Source: Epichloe hybrida (taxonomy: Eukaryota > Ascomycota > Sordariomycetes > Hypocreales > Clavicipitaceae). Taken from it: a DNA stretch of 64,000 nt. Under the pieces are notes generated by a model. That model was not told where the DNA came from. It saw only the letters and a program-made list of their open reading frames with translations, and made no database searches. Position 1 is the first letter of the stretch, and every line of letters starts with the position of its first letter. A program made the position numbers and the translations under genes. Where the stretch lies: the NCBI GenBank assembly GCA_019022495.1, contig JAFEKR010000006.1:1240001-1304000 (forward strand). Reading direction: 5' to 3'. Positions 12,140 through 26,032 of this stretch are shown here, piece after piece.

Positions 12140-13706
12140 CTACTTAGAATGAACCATATCCGTCTCTTCTTCATCACTTAAAGGCTCAACCTCGTTAATC
12201 ACAGATCTGCCACTAGCATTCCGATTCTCGTTTGCCGGGTCGCAATCAGCCACATGGATGATACTTTTCCCTTGAACGTGCTTAACGCATCTTTTCCACT
12301 CGAACCAATCTTCTTCGGTTCGGATTAAGAATCCAACCAACATGCTTGGATCCATTTCTCGCACATGAATTCTTCGAAGTCGTGACGTATGGCATGTGTC
12401 AATATCTTCCTTTGTGTACTCTGTGATGTCCGTATGATATGGCAAAGCTTTGCGTGTATGATGTGGATCCAAGTAGAAGAGGAAATGCCCCTGCGAGCCC
12501 ACAAAGTAATGTGAAGAGGAGGGGCGTCCGCTGTAGAATCATTAGTGTGAAGTCTAGGCGACTGATTATGTTTAATTCGAAGATTTGGCCTTACCCAGCA
12601 ATGCCGACAGACTGTGTCATCTGCAAAGCGGCTATGAGAGCCTCCCAGTACACTGGTGTTATCTTGTCGATTCCAAGTCTCGTTCCTACCAAGATCAATG
12701 TTGGGTGAAAGTTCTCCCCGTCAGGTTTCGCAATTCTCATGAAGCTGTCTTGATACACGTCAGGGCCATCTCCTGTGGAATACACCCGCAGGCGCGGCTC
12801 TCGCGAGTTCACCAGTTCTCTGTATCGGCAAGTCAGTACCTCTGGTGTACAACAAAAGGATTTTATAAAAATTACTGTATACAACGAGCAGTGGCTGATG
12901 GACCGAACCACTCGCCTGGAAATTTCCCACATAGCCCCTCCCCATTCTGCACGAAATTATGAATCGAATATGGGGCTTGACGGTCATCGGCAAATAAAGA
13001 AATCAGGTGTCGTTCCTCATCTGGAAGGTTTCCTCGGCGCCACCCTATGTAAGTAAGTATGTGAGATGTCTCGCCTGTACTTCAAATAGAATTTGAAAGG
13101 CAGCCTACCTCTTCCCAAGTTCAAAATGGCCATGGCATTACAAAGAAGGCTCTGTCCTGAACGAATCATGCATCCCCATCCGCTGTCTGACGTGAATCCA
13201 TTTTGGTCTACTAATTGACTTCTTATCCTCGTTGATAAAGACAATGCAGTAGCCGCTCTTGAACTCATGGATTTGGCTATCATGTCAAAGTTTGACCGAT
13301 AAGTCATCCAAAATCGCGCATCAAAGTCTTGTAGAAACGCGGGCGGCCAGCCAGCTCCAGGTGCCCTCTCTTCATCACATGCAAGCAATGACGACAGGCT
13401 CTCAGAGAAAGAGTTTGACTCTGTTGCGTGGAGATATTTAGAACTTACCACTGCAGTCGTTTCGGCTCTCTCCTCTGATATGTCTGATACGGTATGCTCA
13501 TGGGAAGTATCTGGTTGCGCCACCTGACCTCTCTCTTGAGCTTCAAGACGCTGTACCCTGTTACCATTTGCAGAAAGAGAATACACGCATCCCAAACACC
13601 ACACTGGCTGGTCCAGACTCATATCATTGACAGGCTGAGGGTCCCAAAACATCTGTACGATACGGCGATACCTGCCAAGGTCCACATTTGCGATGGCCGA
13701 TTCCAT
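12140..13706 (-). CDS. ATG4: Autophagy cysteine protease Atg4
   Basis: Atg4 cleaves the C terminus of Atg8 to expose its lipidation glycine and later releases Atg8 from phosphatidylethanolamine, so it is needed for autophagosome formation. Exons on the minus strand: 13706-13109, 13044-12876, 12819-12595 and 12530-12140, total 460 residues. The catalytic Cys lies in [16 protein letters not shown] (about residue 179). Other family blocks are [40 protein letters not shown], and the Asp-His part of the triad in FYLDPHHTR. The acidic end [14 protein letters not shown] is typical of fungal Atg4. The introns are 64, 56 and 64 bases. A short alternating Ser/Glu-rich insert lies around residues 60-115. 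Confidence 0.93.
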
Positions 13707-14543
13707 GTGGAAGTTGAATGATATTCAAGCTGTCTGCTGAGAATTCTGGGATATGTACGTTAATGAAGTTAGAAGGGCCTGGGTATTTTGGTTTGCTTTT
13801 TCGGTGAGAGATATGAATTCGCAACTCTTGGGAAACCGGTTAATGGTTTCCTTGTTATAGACCAGTGCTTCATAAACAACATGTGAAAAGCTAGATAGCT
13901 TTCGGGTGACAGTGGTACACGCCTTCAAATTGTGCAATTTAGGTAGGCATGAAGTGAGACCTAGTTGATTGTCGGGAGAATCAGAGTGGAGGACGCTTAT
14001 GAATCCTGACGGACTGAGAGAGCCAAAGACGTAATGGGTCACGACCACGATACCGCTTCTGATGATAAAGGCTTACGGGGTAGAGACCGATAAAGTGTGC
14101 AAGGCGAATATAGAAGCCAGTTTTGGCTCGGAACTGTGCATGTAACGAAAACTCCTCAAAGCGCGTCTTCTCTAATTGCACATCATGAGGAAGAGCTTGT
14201 GACTGGATCAAGAGCAGATAATGTGCTAATGGCACTGGCTGATGACCTACCTACCTACCACATGACGTTGACGTTAGCGCAAACATGGGCTACCTGCTGT
14301 TAAGGTGGGGCTGCTGGACACACTATCGGCCAACAGCAAGGCCTGGTCTTATCGATAACACGATAACACCAAACTGTCAACAGATGGACTTCATGTTTGA
14401 TTGCTTTTGACCTTGACATTGGTTTTTGTCCCGGCATTTTGTCTTGGCTCTTAACTTCTGTCTTAATCTTGCCCGACGCAGATCTTTCAAACTTTATTAC
14501 TGCGCTTTCTAGATGTCTTAATGGACATTCTGATATCAATACC
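13707..14543. other. Divergent intergenic region
   Basis: About 840 bases between the ATG4 and SQS1 start codons. A reading frame open from 14397 runs into the SQS1 frame, but I regard it as 5' leader. Nothing else could be identified. Confidence 0.5.
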
Positions 14544-16624
14544 ATGACTCGATCGAAGAAAAGGAGCCGGCTTGGGAAGAACAAGGCTGGTAACGCAGTC
14601 AGCAGAGATGCTTGCGAACAGCAACAAAGAATTTCACGACGCAACGCAACAAAAGTGTTTCCTACACCAATTGCGGGTAATTCAGAAATGAAGAACCAGG
14701 AATCTAATACCGTACTCCAGACGATATCAGGGTTCACATTAGCTGATGTAGCTCGAGAAACATCTTTGCACGATCATTCTGTCTGGGGCGTGCAGATTAA
14801 GCTTCGAAACAAACCTGTACAGTTCGTCAGTTCTGGTCTAAGTGAGCCTCTCAAAAGCGACTCCAATGATGAGGCCGGTATCAATATTGGCAATGCCACG
14901 ACAACACATCACGAAAAACGACAAGAACTTCACACAGAAGAAAGCGATCGACCGCATAGTCTGCCGGCTCTGCGCAATGAAAGTGGATCCTTGAATAGCC
15001 CAACGCCATCTCTTCAAATTAGAGTCACCGAGTCTGCACTCGACCAGGCGACTGAAGTCTTCTTCATTGATACGATCGGGGAGAAAATGACGGGTAAAAG
15101 ACCTCAAGTGCTTCCAGTTAAAGTACCAGAAAGACATTCCTCGCCAGACTGTAGCTCCGGCGATGAGGTCATTTTGTTTCGAGGACGAAAGTCGTATAAC
15201 GATGACAATCCTATCACAAGTTCTTCACACAAAACGAGTTTGCATACTGTGGCCTCAGCGCATTCTCACCACCCAGCCGATGATCTCTGCTCTCCACTTA
15301 TAGGATCCAAACCCGCAACGTCAATGGAAAATTTCTCAAGACGAAGAAAAGAAGAACGCGGCCGTGGTAGTATAGGTGAGGAACAAGATATTCTGCTTGA
15401 TTATATCAGTAACATGCGAGAAAATGGTGAGCTTGGTGACGTATATGAACAAGGTGGAAATGTTCGACTTGATCTTGGTGGAAGCGATGACGAGCTCTTC
15501 TATGGGTCGGATCCTTCGGATGACGAGACATATGGAGGGTCGTATGTTGGTGATAGAGACAACCTTCAGCGCCCGAAGAAGAATAGCTCCGCATCAGACA
15601 GAAGTCAGATGTATCATCAAAAGGTGGACAATAATGAAGACATCGACTCCAGCTATAATGAGCAGCATGCCCTTCTTACATTCGCTGCAGAATCAATGTC
15701 GGGGTCAAGCTCGGCTCTTAATAAAGATTCATCTGGGGATCCAAGTGCTTGGAATACTCAGCGAACAAGAGAGAACCTAAGTCGGGAGCAAGCGGATTTC
15801 GACTTCATGGATTGGGACCGATCCAGCATACAACCTGTAAGGAGGAGCAAAAAAGTCCAGGCGCCACACCTTTCATTCGACAATTGTGATTCAGACTTAG
15901 AATATCAGCTGAAGGTGGCTTGGAAGAATGACCGGCTCAGAAAAAAAGAACGCAAACAACAAAGAGAGGAACTCCATGGACTAGGCTTGCTGCGAAAGAA
16001 GACCACTCCGAATGATCTCAGGGTCAAATACCCATTGGGAATGACCATCACAGATGTTGCTGATGAACTGAGATTCTTTCTGCGAGAAGAGAATGAATTG
16101 TAGGTCTCTTCCCAAAGCCATTCCTCACGCGTCTTACACGAGTTCAAGCTGACAATATCACCATAACAAGCTTAACCTTCCCACCCATGGATCTTCACGC
16201 GCGGAAGGTCATTCATGAGCTAGCCAACAAGTTTAACGTAAAATCCAAGTCAATTGGGCAAGCAGACCAGCGCCGTCCTGCCTTATATCGAACAATCAGA
16301 ACCCTATCATATTCTGAGGCAGCATTTGATCAAGCTGTAGGCCGGATTCAACGTCGCTTCCTGCCTCGATTGGATATGAAAGGTAAAGGTAAACTAAACA
16401 ACAAGACGCAAAAAAAAACGGCTGCTTCCAAGACCGCAGCCAGTTATCAAGAGGGTGAAATTGTTGGAGCAGCAGCACCAGAATTGGGCGTCGAAAATCG
16501 TGGCAGAGCCATGTTAGAGAAAATGGGTTGGAGCTGCGGAACTGCTCTTGGCGCAGCGGATAATAAAGGAATTTTACAACCAGTGTCGCTTGCGATGAGG
16601 CGATCTAGAGCTGGTTTGGGATAA
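14544..16624 (+). CDS. SQS1: R3H and G-patch protein Sqs1
   Basis: Sqs1/Pfa1 activates the DEAH helicase Prp43 through its G-patch and acts in late 40S ribosome maturation and splicing-related steps. Two exons, 14544-16099 and 16171-16624, give 669 residues; the intron 16100-16170 has a GTAGGT donor, a GCTGACA branch and an AAG acceptor. I chose ATG 14544 (context ACCATGA, protein start MTRSKKRSRLGKNKAG) because Sqs1 proteins begin with a short basic run; an in-frame ATG at 14397 would add 49 residues unlike the family. The middle is long, acidic and low-complexity (SDDELFYGSDPSDDETYGG). The R3H part is DLHARKVIHELANKFNVKSKS and the C-terminal G-patch contains GRAMLEKMGWSCGTALGA. Confidence 0.88.
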
Positions 16625-16933
16625 GCGAATTCCTCACAGCTAATTCTGGTCACAATACCATCAAGAGGTCGTCACTTCATATCAATATAATGAATATCAT
16701 GTGCACGAATCCATTTCCTCGAGACCTGTTTCTCGGTATTTATTGTACAACCGCAAACCCCAGTGACCGTGTGAAGACATTGCCCCCATAAAGCAAAAGC
16801 ATCCGTAACTCATTAAAATCCCAAAATAAGAGGCATATTCTGCCCGGAGGATCTCGATTTCATGACACCCAAATGCCACGCAAAATATCAAGACTGAATG
16901 ACCCAAAAACCAACAAACACTAAATGCACAAGC

Positions 16934-17462
16934 TTATTTCGTGGATGATGAGTACTTGGTCACAGCCTTGGTACCCTCAGACACGGCATGCTTTGCAAGT
17001 TCACCAGGCAAGATCAAGCGAACAGAGGTCTGGATTTCGCGAGAGGAAATCGTGGACTTTTTGTTGTAAGCAGCGAGCTTTGATGCTTCAGTGGCGACAC
17101 GCTCGAAAATGTCTACGACGAAGGAGAAAATTAGTATAGTTGCAAGAAGAAGAGCATAGATATACTGACCGTTCACAAAAGAGTTCAGGATAGACATGGC
17201 ACGATTGGAAATACCAGTGTCGGGGTGAACCTGCTTGAGGACTGTATTCAAACGTTAGAAAATACGATCAAATTAGACGATTGAGTTGTCAGAGCCTACC
17301 TTTGTAGATGTATGAGCTGTAAGTCTCCTTGCGGGTCTTGGAGCGCTTCTTCTTCTCCCCGGAAGCAGCGGTCTTCTTGCCGGCATCCTTCTTCTCAGGA
17401 GCCTTACTGGCAGTAGCGGGTGCCTTGGAGGCGGGCTTCTTGTCGGCGGCCTTGGGGGGCAT
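16934..17462 (-). CDS. Histone H2B
   Basis: Core nucleosomal histone. Exons on the minus strand 17462-17300, 17241-17170 and 17112-16934 give 137 residues. The N-terminal tail is Lys/Ala-rich ([15 protein letters not shown]), followed by the histone fold beginning [20 protein letters not shown] and ending in [10 protein letters not shown], which carries the lysine ubiquitinated in the H2B family. Introns are 58 and 57 bases. It is transcribed away from H2A, 1133 bases between start codons, the usual arrangement for ascomycete H2A/H2B pairs and consistent with shared cell-cycle regulation. Confidence 0.97.
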
Positions 17463-18595
17463 TTTTGCGTCGCGTTGAGATTAGAAGTAAAATGGAATTG
17501 ACGGTTGAGAAAGCGGGCTGTTGAAACAGTCAAGAGCTTGGGTTAGACAGCGGGTGGTGGTGAAAGTTGATGGCGGACGTCGAGAGATTGGGGGGTGGGC
17601 TGGGCTTTTGTAGCTGGACGCGAAGACTTGCAAGTGGGTTACTGATTGCTGATGGCAGCAGTCTCCGACAGGCGGGAGCGCGCCACGGTTGCGCGTGTTT
17701 GGCTTGGGAGGGAGCGAAGTGGGGCACTTCATGATGCTGGGATATGGTTGGTACAATGCTGGTATGCAGTTGCGCGTGGCATTGTATGTCTGTACCGCCG
17801 CCAACACCTGGATTTGGAGCTCCCATTGCCGTGCCCCAACTTTCTGTTAGCCATGTTGGTCAGCTGTTATTTTTGGCGCAAAGCAAACGATAGACTCATT
17901 CGCAGACTGGAGAACCTTCGTTTAGTCACCATACCCGATCCCGTGCTACAGATCTCATAACTCTGTGGAGTGAGAGAAGCTCCATCGCACACCAAAGCAT
18001 CCAAATAAGGTGGTTGAATAAAGAAGCATGACACCTGAGCTAACAGCTGAACGAGAGTCTATACTAGATTGATTCCTTCTGAGCAACAGTCAATGGCATT
18101 AATGTTGGTTACTGTACTTACTCCACTGTGCAAAATGTATTTTCTTTGGTCACTGGTGTACTGCGTGAATCAGGATTGCAGTTCACGTTCCTATGAGAAC
18201 TAGACATAGGCTGGTAAGCCTAGTGTGGCATAATAGATTAATGAGAAGTTTCCTGCACAAGCCATGCATATCAAAAAAGGGGACACAGACCCGGTGCTCA
18301 GCAGCTTAGCCTAAATTTTTGTCGGATTGTTTTCCTTCGACACGCTTATTTTCCAAACTAAGACTAGCGCGTTTTGGGGTGTTGGGTGCCACATCAGTGG
18401 TGGGTGATCCAAGATCACGTCTACCACGCGTGGAAAACTACTTAATGTCTGTGCCCCCCGCTAAACCTTACCTTTCCTAACCCGCATCTTGCAATTATCA
18501 TCATCGCATCCCGCAGGCTTTCTCCTCGTCGCATCCCTTGGGTCACTGTACCGTGTCACTTCTTTTCTCTTAAACACACAACTTACGTTCTCAAA
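17463..18595. promoter_or_regulatory. Divergent H2A/H2B promoter region
   Basis: Intergenic stretch of 1133 bases that must hold both histone promoters. An ACGCGT (MCB-type) palindrome lies at 18426-18431, about 165 bases upstream of the H2A ATG; in yeasts this element confers G1/S expression. Such hexamers also occur by chance elsewhere in the window, so the assignment is tentative. Confidence 0.45.
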
Positions 18596-20630
<2,035 letters not shown>

Positions 20631-22088
20631 ATGCTGTCCAGAAGCATAGCTGCTGCCGCTCGCATGGCGCCGCTGCGTACAATGCGCGGTCGTCATTCGG
20701 TTCTCCTGGCCAGACTTCCAACGAGAATGCAAATCGCCCGAACGTTCGCCGACAAGGTGGTCAAAGTGCCGCAGATGGCAGAATCCATCTCTGAAGGAAC
20801 ACTTAAGCAGTTTTCAAAGTCCATTGGTGACTTCGTAGAACAGGATGAAGAGATTGCAACAATCGAGACTGACAAGGTATGACGCCTAGCTTGCTTGCCG
20901 ACCTGACACAACGTTGATGCGGTATATAGATCGACGTTGCTGTCAATGCCCCAGAGTCTGGAACCATAAAAGAATTCCTTGCGGGCGAAGAGGACACAGT
21001 TACGGTTGGCCAGGACCTCGTTCGCATCGAGCTAGGCGGAGCGCCGTCGGCCGATACCAAAGACGAGCCCGCTCCCCCGAAAGAAGAAAACCCAGACGAA
21101 ACCAAGTTCCAATCCAAGGATGAAGGCAAAGCTCAGTCCAAGAAGGTATCAGAACCAGTCAAGACAGAGTCCAACAACCAGCAAAAAGAGATAAGCACGA
21201 ATCCAGAGCCTAAAAGTACCACATCGTCACCAGCCACGCAGGCTACCAACGGAACGTCTGGCACTGGCAGTCGAGAAGAGCGCCGGGTATGTTCGGTCCC
21301 TTGAGATTTGTTCGGCCAGTACTGACTCTTGCCGCAGGTCAAAATGAACCGAATGCGCCTTCGAATTGCTGAGCGTCTCAAGCAGTCCCAAAACACCGCT
21401 GCTTCACTCACGACATTCAACGAGGTTGACATGTCTAACATCATGGACTTCCGTAAGCTCTACAAAGACGACGTCTTGAAGAAGACTGGTGTGAAACTGG
21501 GGTTCATGAGCGCCTTTTCACGAGCCGCAGTCTTGGCCATGCGAGATATACCCGCCGTGAATGCATCAATTGAAGGCCCTAACGGCGGCGACACCATCGT
21601 TTACCGCGACTACGTCGATATTTCTGTAGCCGTTGCTACGGAGAAGGGATTAGTCACTCCAGTCGTCCGTAATGTCGAGTCAATGGACATGATCACCATC
21701 GAGCAAGCCATCGCTGACATGGGAAAAAAGGTAGGATCATGATCTATTTCATCAACCGAAGCGTTTATTTACTGACTGACATCATATGTAGGCTCGAGAC
21801 GGTAAACTGACCATCGAAGACATGGCTGGTGGCACGTTCACTATAAGCAACGGAGGGGTTTTTGGATCTTTAATGGGCACCCCAATCATCAACCTACCAC
21901 AGAGTGCCGTGCTTGGTCTTCATACTATTAAGGATCGCGTAGTGGCAGTAAATGGCAAAGTTGAGATTCGACCAATGATGTACCTGGCCTTGACGTATGA
22001 TCATCGCTTGTTGGATGGTAGAGAAGCTGTACAGTTCCTTGTTAAAATCAAGGAATACATCGAGGATCCTCGACGCATGCTCTTGTAA
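20631..22088 (+). CDS. KGD2: Dihydrolipoyl succinyltransferase, E2 of 2-oxoglutarate dehydrogenase
   Basis: Mitochondrial TCA-cycle enzyme that transfers the succinyl group from lipoamide to CoA. Exons 20631-20876, 20930-21286, 21338-21730 and 21792-22088 give 430 residues. The first 40 residues are Arg/Ala-rich without acidic residues, a typical mitochondrial presequence. The lipoyl domain follows with the lipoylated lysine in IETDK, residue 82, exactly at the exon 1 boundary. A Pro/Glu/Lys-rich linker comes next; no peripheral-subunit-binding domain is evident, as expected for E2o rather than pyruvate dehydrogenase E2. The catalytic domain starts at [17 protein letters not shown] and has the active-site motif [11 protein letters not shown] near the end. 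Introns are 53, 51 and 61 bases. Confidence 0.94.
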
Positions 22089-22623
22089 TATATATCCTCA
22101 ATATTTTACTTCGTGGTAGGTGGGCATTTTCTTATTTTAGGCTGTACAATAGAATAAATTCGTGGCGCATATGGTAAATCCAAAAATTCCATACAAAATG
22201 AAAAGTATAATGTGTAATAAGAATGTTTGCTTCGTTAAATCTTTTTTTTGTTCGAAATTTTGAATAGGTCATTTTTTGAATTAAATGCGTTGTAATATAG
22301 CGCATTTGTTGACAGAAAATAGCCACAAACCAATTGTTTTTTGAATTCAGAGTCAAAAAAAAAAAACCGACCCATTCTTTTTTTCAAAAAGCTGTTTTAT
22401 GGCTAAACAAAAATGCAAATAATCGTCTTTAGAGTTACTCGCAGCAGAGGCGCATTATTACTATTATCTACAACAGCCTACAGCAGAGAGACAGGCTGGG
22501 GGGAGGGGGGAGGGGATGCCAAGATTAATTATCACGTGCTGTGAGAAGAAGATTTTTTGCTTGTGATTGATAAAGGCAAGCTCAGAATCCCTATTTGATT
22601 TTACACAATGACAGAAGATTACG

Positions 22624-22843
22624 ATTATTTTACAAATCTACATGCCCTAGTTATTTGTTCCTCTCTAACAGCTGTGAATGTGTAGTAGAGAGCTACAAGG
22701 GAAAAATATACAACGCCACAAAAGAGTACGTTTTTCTCTATGTAGGTGCTTAGTACAAAAATGTACCACCCCCTGCTACCTTCATTTCCTGTCTATTATC
22801 TGATTGGCTCAATTACCCCTGTTATGTAGATTTGTAAAATAAT
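22624..22843. mobile_element. MITE-like element with 20-base perfect TIRs
   Basis: The sequence attattttacaaatctacat at 22624-22643 recurs as its exact reverse complement at 22824-22843, bounding a 220-base non-coding segment. The left end and about 75 bases of internal sequence are repeated at 24678 in the same orientation, which shows that this is a dispersed element. No target-site duplication is obvious. Confidence 0.65.
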
Positions 22844-22994
22844 TCAGGGGGTGTATTATACGCGAAAGTGTGATGTAGTAACTTGTAGAGGGAAAATCAG
22901 TAGTACATTTATAATCAGCCTATTTATGCGTAAGCGAATGTACCTTAGATAACTACTTTGAAACTGTTAGGATGCTATAGGGGGCTTCACTATG

Positions 22995-23075
22995 GGACCC
23001 GCAAATTGTATGTATCTCTAGTTTACTTTTATCTAATTAGATACATATAAACCCTACTCCGTAGTTAACGTGACT
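22995..23075. repeat. Decayed copy of the 138-base foldback element
   Basis: Contains the 23-base element centre (tctagtttacttttatctaa and three more bases) flanked by the inner arm sequence gtatgtatc/gatacata, followed by gttaacgtgact. These match the intact copies at 34640-34777 and 51640-51777; the outer arms are not recognisable. Confidence 0.6.
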
Positions 23076-23289
23076 AAATCATTCAGGGGTTAGACTGTAC
23101 AAAGTAGCCGCCCCATAGTGATCCACATACAAGTTGTACTGTGGATCACATCCGCTGACTTATGTACCTGTAGTGTGGTCGCCTGATGTCACATACAGTG
23201 AAGCACATTCAAAACCCCCACGTTGTCAAGATCCTATCTTTTATTCGATTGCTCTGTTAACAACCACGGCCCACCACAGTGAAGCAAAT

Positions 23290-24530
23290 ATGGAAATTCT
23301 TTCTGTTGACAAATCTGGGTTTGAACTCAATGCGATCATCCGGGGTGCCCAGCTTACGCTGGTTGGCGGTGAGTGGTGCTGGGTTTTGGTTAGAATGCGG
23401 GCAGAACCAAGCTAATTTGCGAGAAGCCCAAAGGGCTTTACAAAACCCGGAAATATTCACCACTGAGCACTATAGACAGGCTGCATATGCCATCGTGGCC
23501 GGTGTGGGAATACGAATTTTAGTGGCTATACCGGTGAATATGCTACTACATAAAGGTCTTGAATGGTTGCAGTTTGTTAACAGTTAATGCAGATTATGGC
23601 TATTAAGCTATCACTACGACTTGTGTCTCTTTTCCACCCACTATCATGGGATGAAGCAGTTATTGAGTGGTTGAACTTCACGGGAGAGTACGTTCTCCAG
23701 GTTCCTTTCTTCCTCATGACAATAATGCGCTACTTTTGTACCAACGCTAGACAACCTGTGAGTAAAGATTAGCTAAGCAGTTAGTTTTCTTGTTTTATTA
23801 AATGCTAAGAGTAATCACTAGCTTTATGCAATCTTTGTATTGGGTCGATATTACCTACATTCGCATGCACTCAAATGAAAGTCCGAGTGGCTTACGGGAA
23901 CTATATTACCCTAATTTCAGATCCTATCAAAACCCAGGCAGTGGAAAACAGCCATTCTTGGAGTTTATTTCCAAATTCACGCGTAGAACAGTTACGTCTT
24001 TCGCAGTCTTCGCTCTGTCGTATGTGCCAATCATCGGAACACTCATTCTCCCGTTGGTAAGCTTTTATACTTTCCACAGAGCTGTTGGTCTCGGCTCGGC
24101 CGCTCTCATATTCAGTACGGGTCTCTTTTTGCCTCGAAGATATCTGGTTATATTCCTACAAAGTTACTACTCTTCTCGTAACCTAATGAGAGAGCTGTTG
24201 GATCCCTATTTCTCACGGGTTATATTCACGAAAAAAGAGAAACAAAACTGGTTCCGGAGCCGGGAGGGGGTGCTATTTGGGTTTGCCCTGGGGTTTTACA
24301 TACTCATCAGAGTGCCCTTATTCGGAGTTCTCATGTATGGCATTGCTGAGGCTTCTACCGCATATCTCATCACCAAAATCACCGATCCTCCGCCGCCCCC
24401 CTCACTAATGAGAGAGTTTGCAATAAGTCAACAAAAATGGCAGAACAAGCATGAGTTCCTCAGCCTGAATATTTCCAATATCGACAACATACGGAGCAAG
24501 CCAGCATTGACATCGGGGAAGGGCGCTTAA
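23290..24530 (+). CDS. Conserved fungal multi-span membrane protein (EI24/CysZ-like, tentative)
   Basis: Predicted exons 23290-23368, 23427-23533, 23593-23761 and 23812-24530 give 357 residues. The first two introns (58 and 59 bases) restore a continuous sequence GAQLTLVG-AQRALQNPEIF and VAIP-IMAIKLSLRLVSLF; the third donor is less certain (23738 or 23762). Several hydrophobic segments are visible: AAYAIVAGVGIRILVAIP, EYVLQVPFFLMTIM, FAVFALSYVPIIGTLILPL and GVLFGFALGFYILIRVPLF. Conserved blocks are LPRRYLVIFLQSYYSSRNL and AYLITKITDPPPPP. I recognise the pattern from many filamentous ascomycetes as an uncharacterised transmembrane protein; the link to EI24/CysZ or the yeast Lds/Rrt8 group is a guess. 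Copies of a MITE-like repeat lie on both sides. Confidence 0.7.
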
Positions 24531-24677
24531 GACCAATTCCTAAGAACTGCACGGTGACCATGCTCACCTATTTCCCTCTGCAGGATGATCACAATTGAGA
24601 TCAGATATGCGAGTTGAGTACACTGTAGGAGTTAGTAGGATCGAGATCAGATGCGAGAGCTACACTTTCTCCTCTGA

Positions 24678-24800
24678 ATTATTTTACAAATCTACATGCC
24701 CCATTTTTTCGTTCCTCTCTAACAGCTGCCATTTAGCTATAAGTGTATAACCCCCCCCTATATTGTTTTAGAGAGCTACAAGAAAAATACGTAGGGTATA
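24678..24800. repeat. Partial second copy of the 20-base-TIR MITE
   Basis: Starts with the same 20-base TIR as 22624-22643 and continues with matching cgttcctctctaacagct and, further on, agagagctacaag. No right TIR is found, so the copy is truncated or diverged. It lies between the convergent 3' ends of the membrane-protein gene and OTU1. Confidence 0.6.
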
Positions 24801-24863
24801 TTGTACTACAAGAAGATATATATAATTTTCTATATAAAGCGTGAGGAAATTAGGTGCTAGGTG

Positions 24864-26032
24864 CTAATCATAGCCCCTGTCAGGTATGATATCAAACTTG
24901 TGATGCCCAGTGTCACCTTCGTGCTGTACGATCGCCCTTCTACCTTGACCTATGAAATTGCAGCCTGGTATGGAACACATACGCAACACATCGTCTTCGT
25001 CCAGATCAGGGATTTCCGTCATACCGACATGGCCGGTAAGATCGGCATGCTGCTTAGCAGCTAATTGTCCGTTTCCGATCCAACCACAGCCTGCTTGGTC
25101 ACACTTCAGTACTAATCCTTGCGTATCCGTATAGTATTGACCTGCGTTTAGTTTCCGAACAAGGAGCCTAGTCTTTTCTAGTATCTCTGAGTCTGTGGTG
25201 GGCCAAATTGTTATGTCTGTGTCACCATGAGGGTGATCGGAAGAACTGAACGCAACACGATCATAATGAATTCCAGAGTATATCAGTATACATCGATTCT
25301 TCTTCTCTTCCCCGAAATTTATGAGGTGTTGCCCCTATGCTTGTGTGAGCGTGGTTTGGTGTACAGAGCAGGCAATGCGAACCTGGACGTCGAATGTGCA
25401 AATTTCAATGTCAAATATTGTAGAAAGGATACTCAGCTCTATCCCCCCACCCCACCGATCAGGGTTGCGTATGGCATGCTGGTATTCGACAGGAGCACAT
25501 CCGAGGACAGCTTGACTGTAGAGTTCGGGGTGCTCAGCGATATAATCCGCCATCATCTGGCGGAGCTTGTCAGATTGGAAGTGTCCGGGTATAGCTCCAC
25601 CAAATGCTGTGAATAAACAACTGTTATCACTGGGCACCACCCGAAGAACTAGTACATGGTTAATATGGTGCCGTCGGTGTAAGAGGATCGAGCCTTGGAG
25701 TCTCACCTAGATTTCCAACCCTCTCTGGCCATGGTATAATGCAATCATCTTCGAATGCAATGGGATTGTTGGGCTGCTCTTTGCATCGCAGTAGGGATGG
25801 GAATTTCCGAGGGTACGATGGTTAGAGTTTCACCGTGGAGCCCTAGGCTTTTCGCAATAACACCAATTTGATCCATATCGATGGTGTGCATCGATGCTGG
25901 CGGACCATATTTGACAGTAAAATGGTCGAATGATGTTTTTGCTTTCAGTGCTTCGAAAAGCGTTCCAACGGTGGCATTGTCGTCAATCTCGACAACGCCA
26001 GTGCCGTTGGGGTCTTTGTACCTTGCGCGCAT
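24864..26032 (-). CDS. OTU1: Otu1-type deubiquitinase with two tandem C2H2 fingers
   Basis: Otu1/YOD1 proteins bind Cdc48/p97 and trim ubiquitin chains. Exons on the minus strand: 26032-25817, 25773-25707, 25648-25383 and 25334-24864, 339 residues. The N terminus MRARYKDPNGTGVVEIDD is the UBX-like domain; the OTU core has the catalytic Cys in VPSDNSCLFTAFGG and the His in CILIYSGIHYD. The C terminus carries two fingers with identical C-x4-C-x12-H-x5-H spacing (CDQAGC...HADLTGH and CSIPGC...HEGDTGH); I expected one. The junction between exons 1 and 2 requires a 43-base intron (25816-25774, donor GTACCC, no good branch site); otherwise there is a one-base frameshift near 25785. The intron 25382-25335 has a weak GTTCGC donor but restores FDVQ-GQHLINFGEE. 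Confidence 0.85.

Larger units (their letters stand above)
22089..23289. other. AT-rich intergenic region with MITE-like repeats
   Basis: About 1.2 kb. Contains poly-A/T runs near 22230-22390, a G-run near 22495-22515, a 220-base element with 20-base terminal inverted repeats and a decayed foldback element (listed separately). No coding sequence recognised before the ATG at 23290. Confidence 0.6.

Noticed and set aside
14397..14543. 49-residue N-terminal extension in frame with SQS1
   Set aside because: Hydrophobic and unlike Sqs1 starts; the ATG at 14544 has better context and gives the expected basic N terminus.
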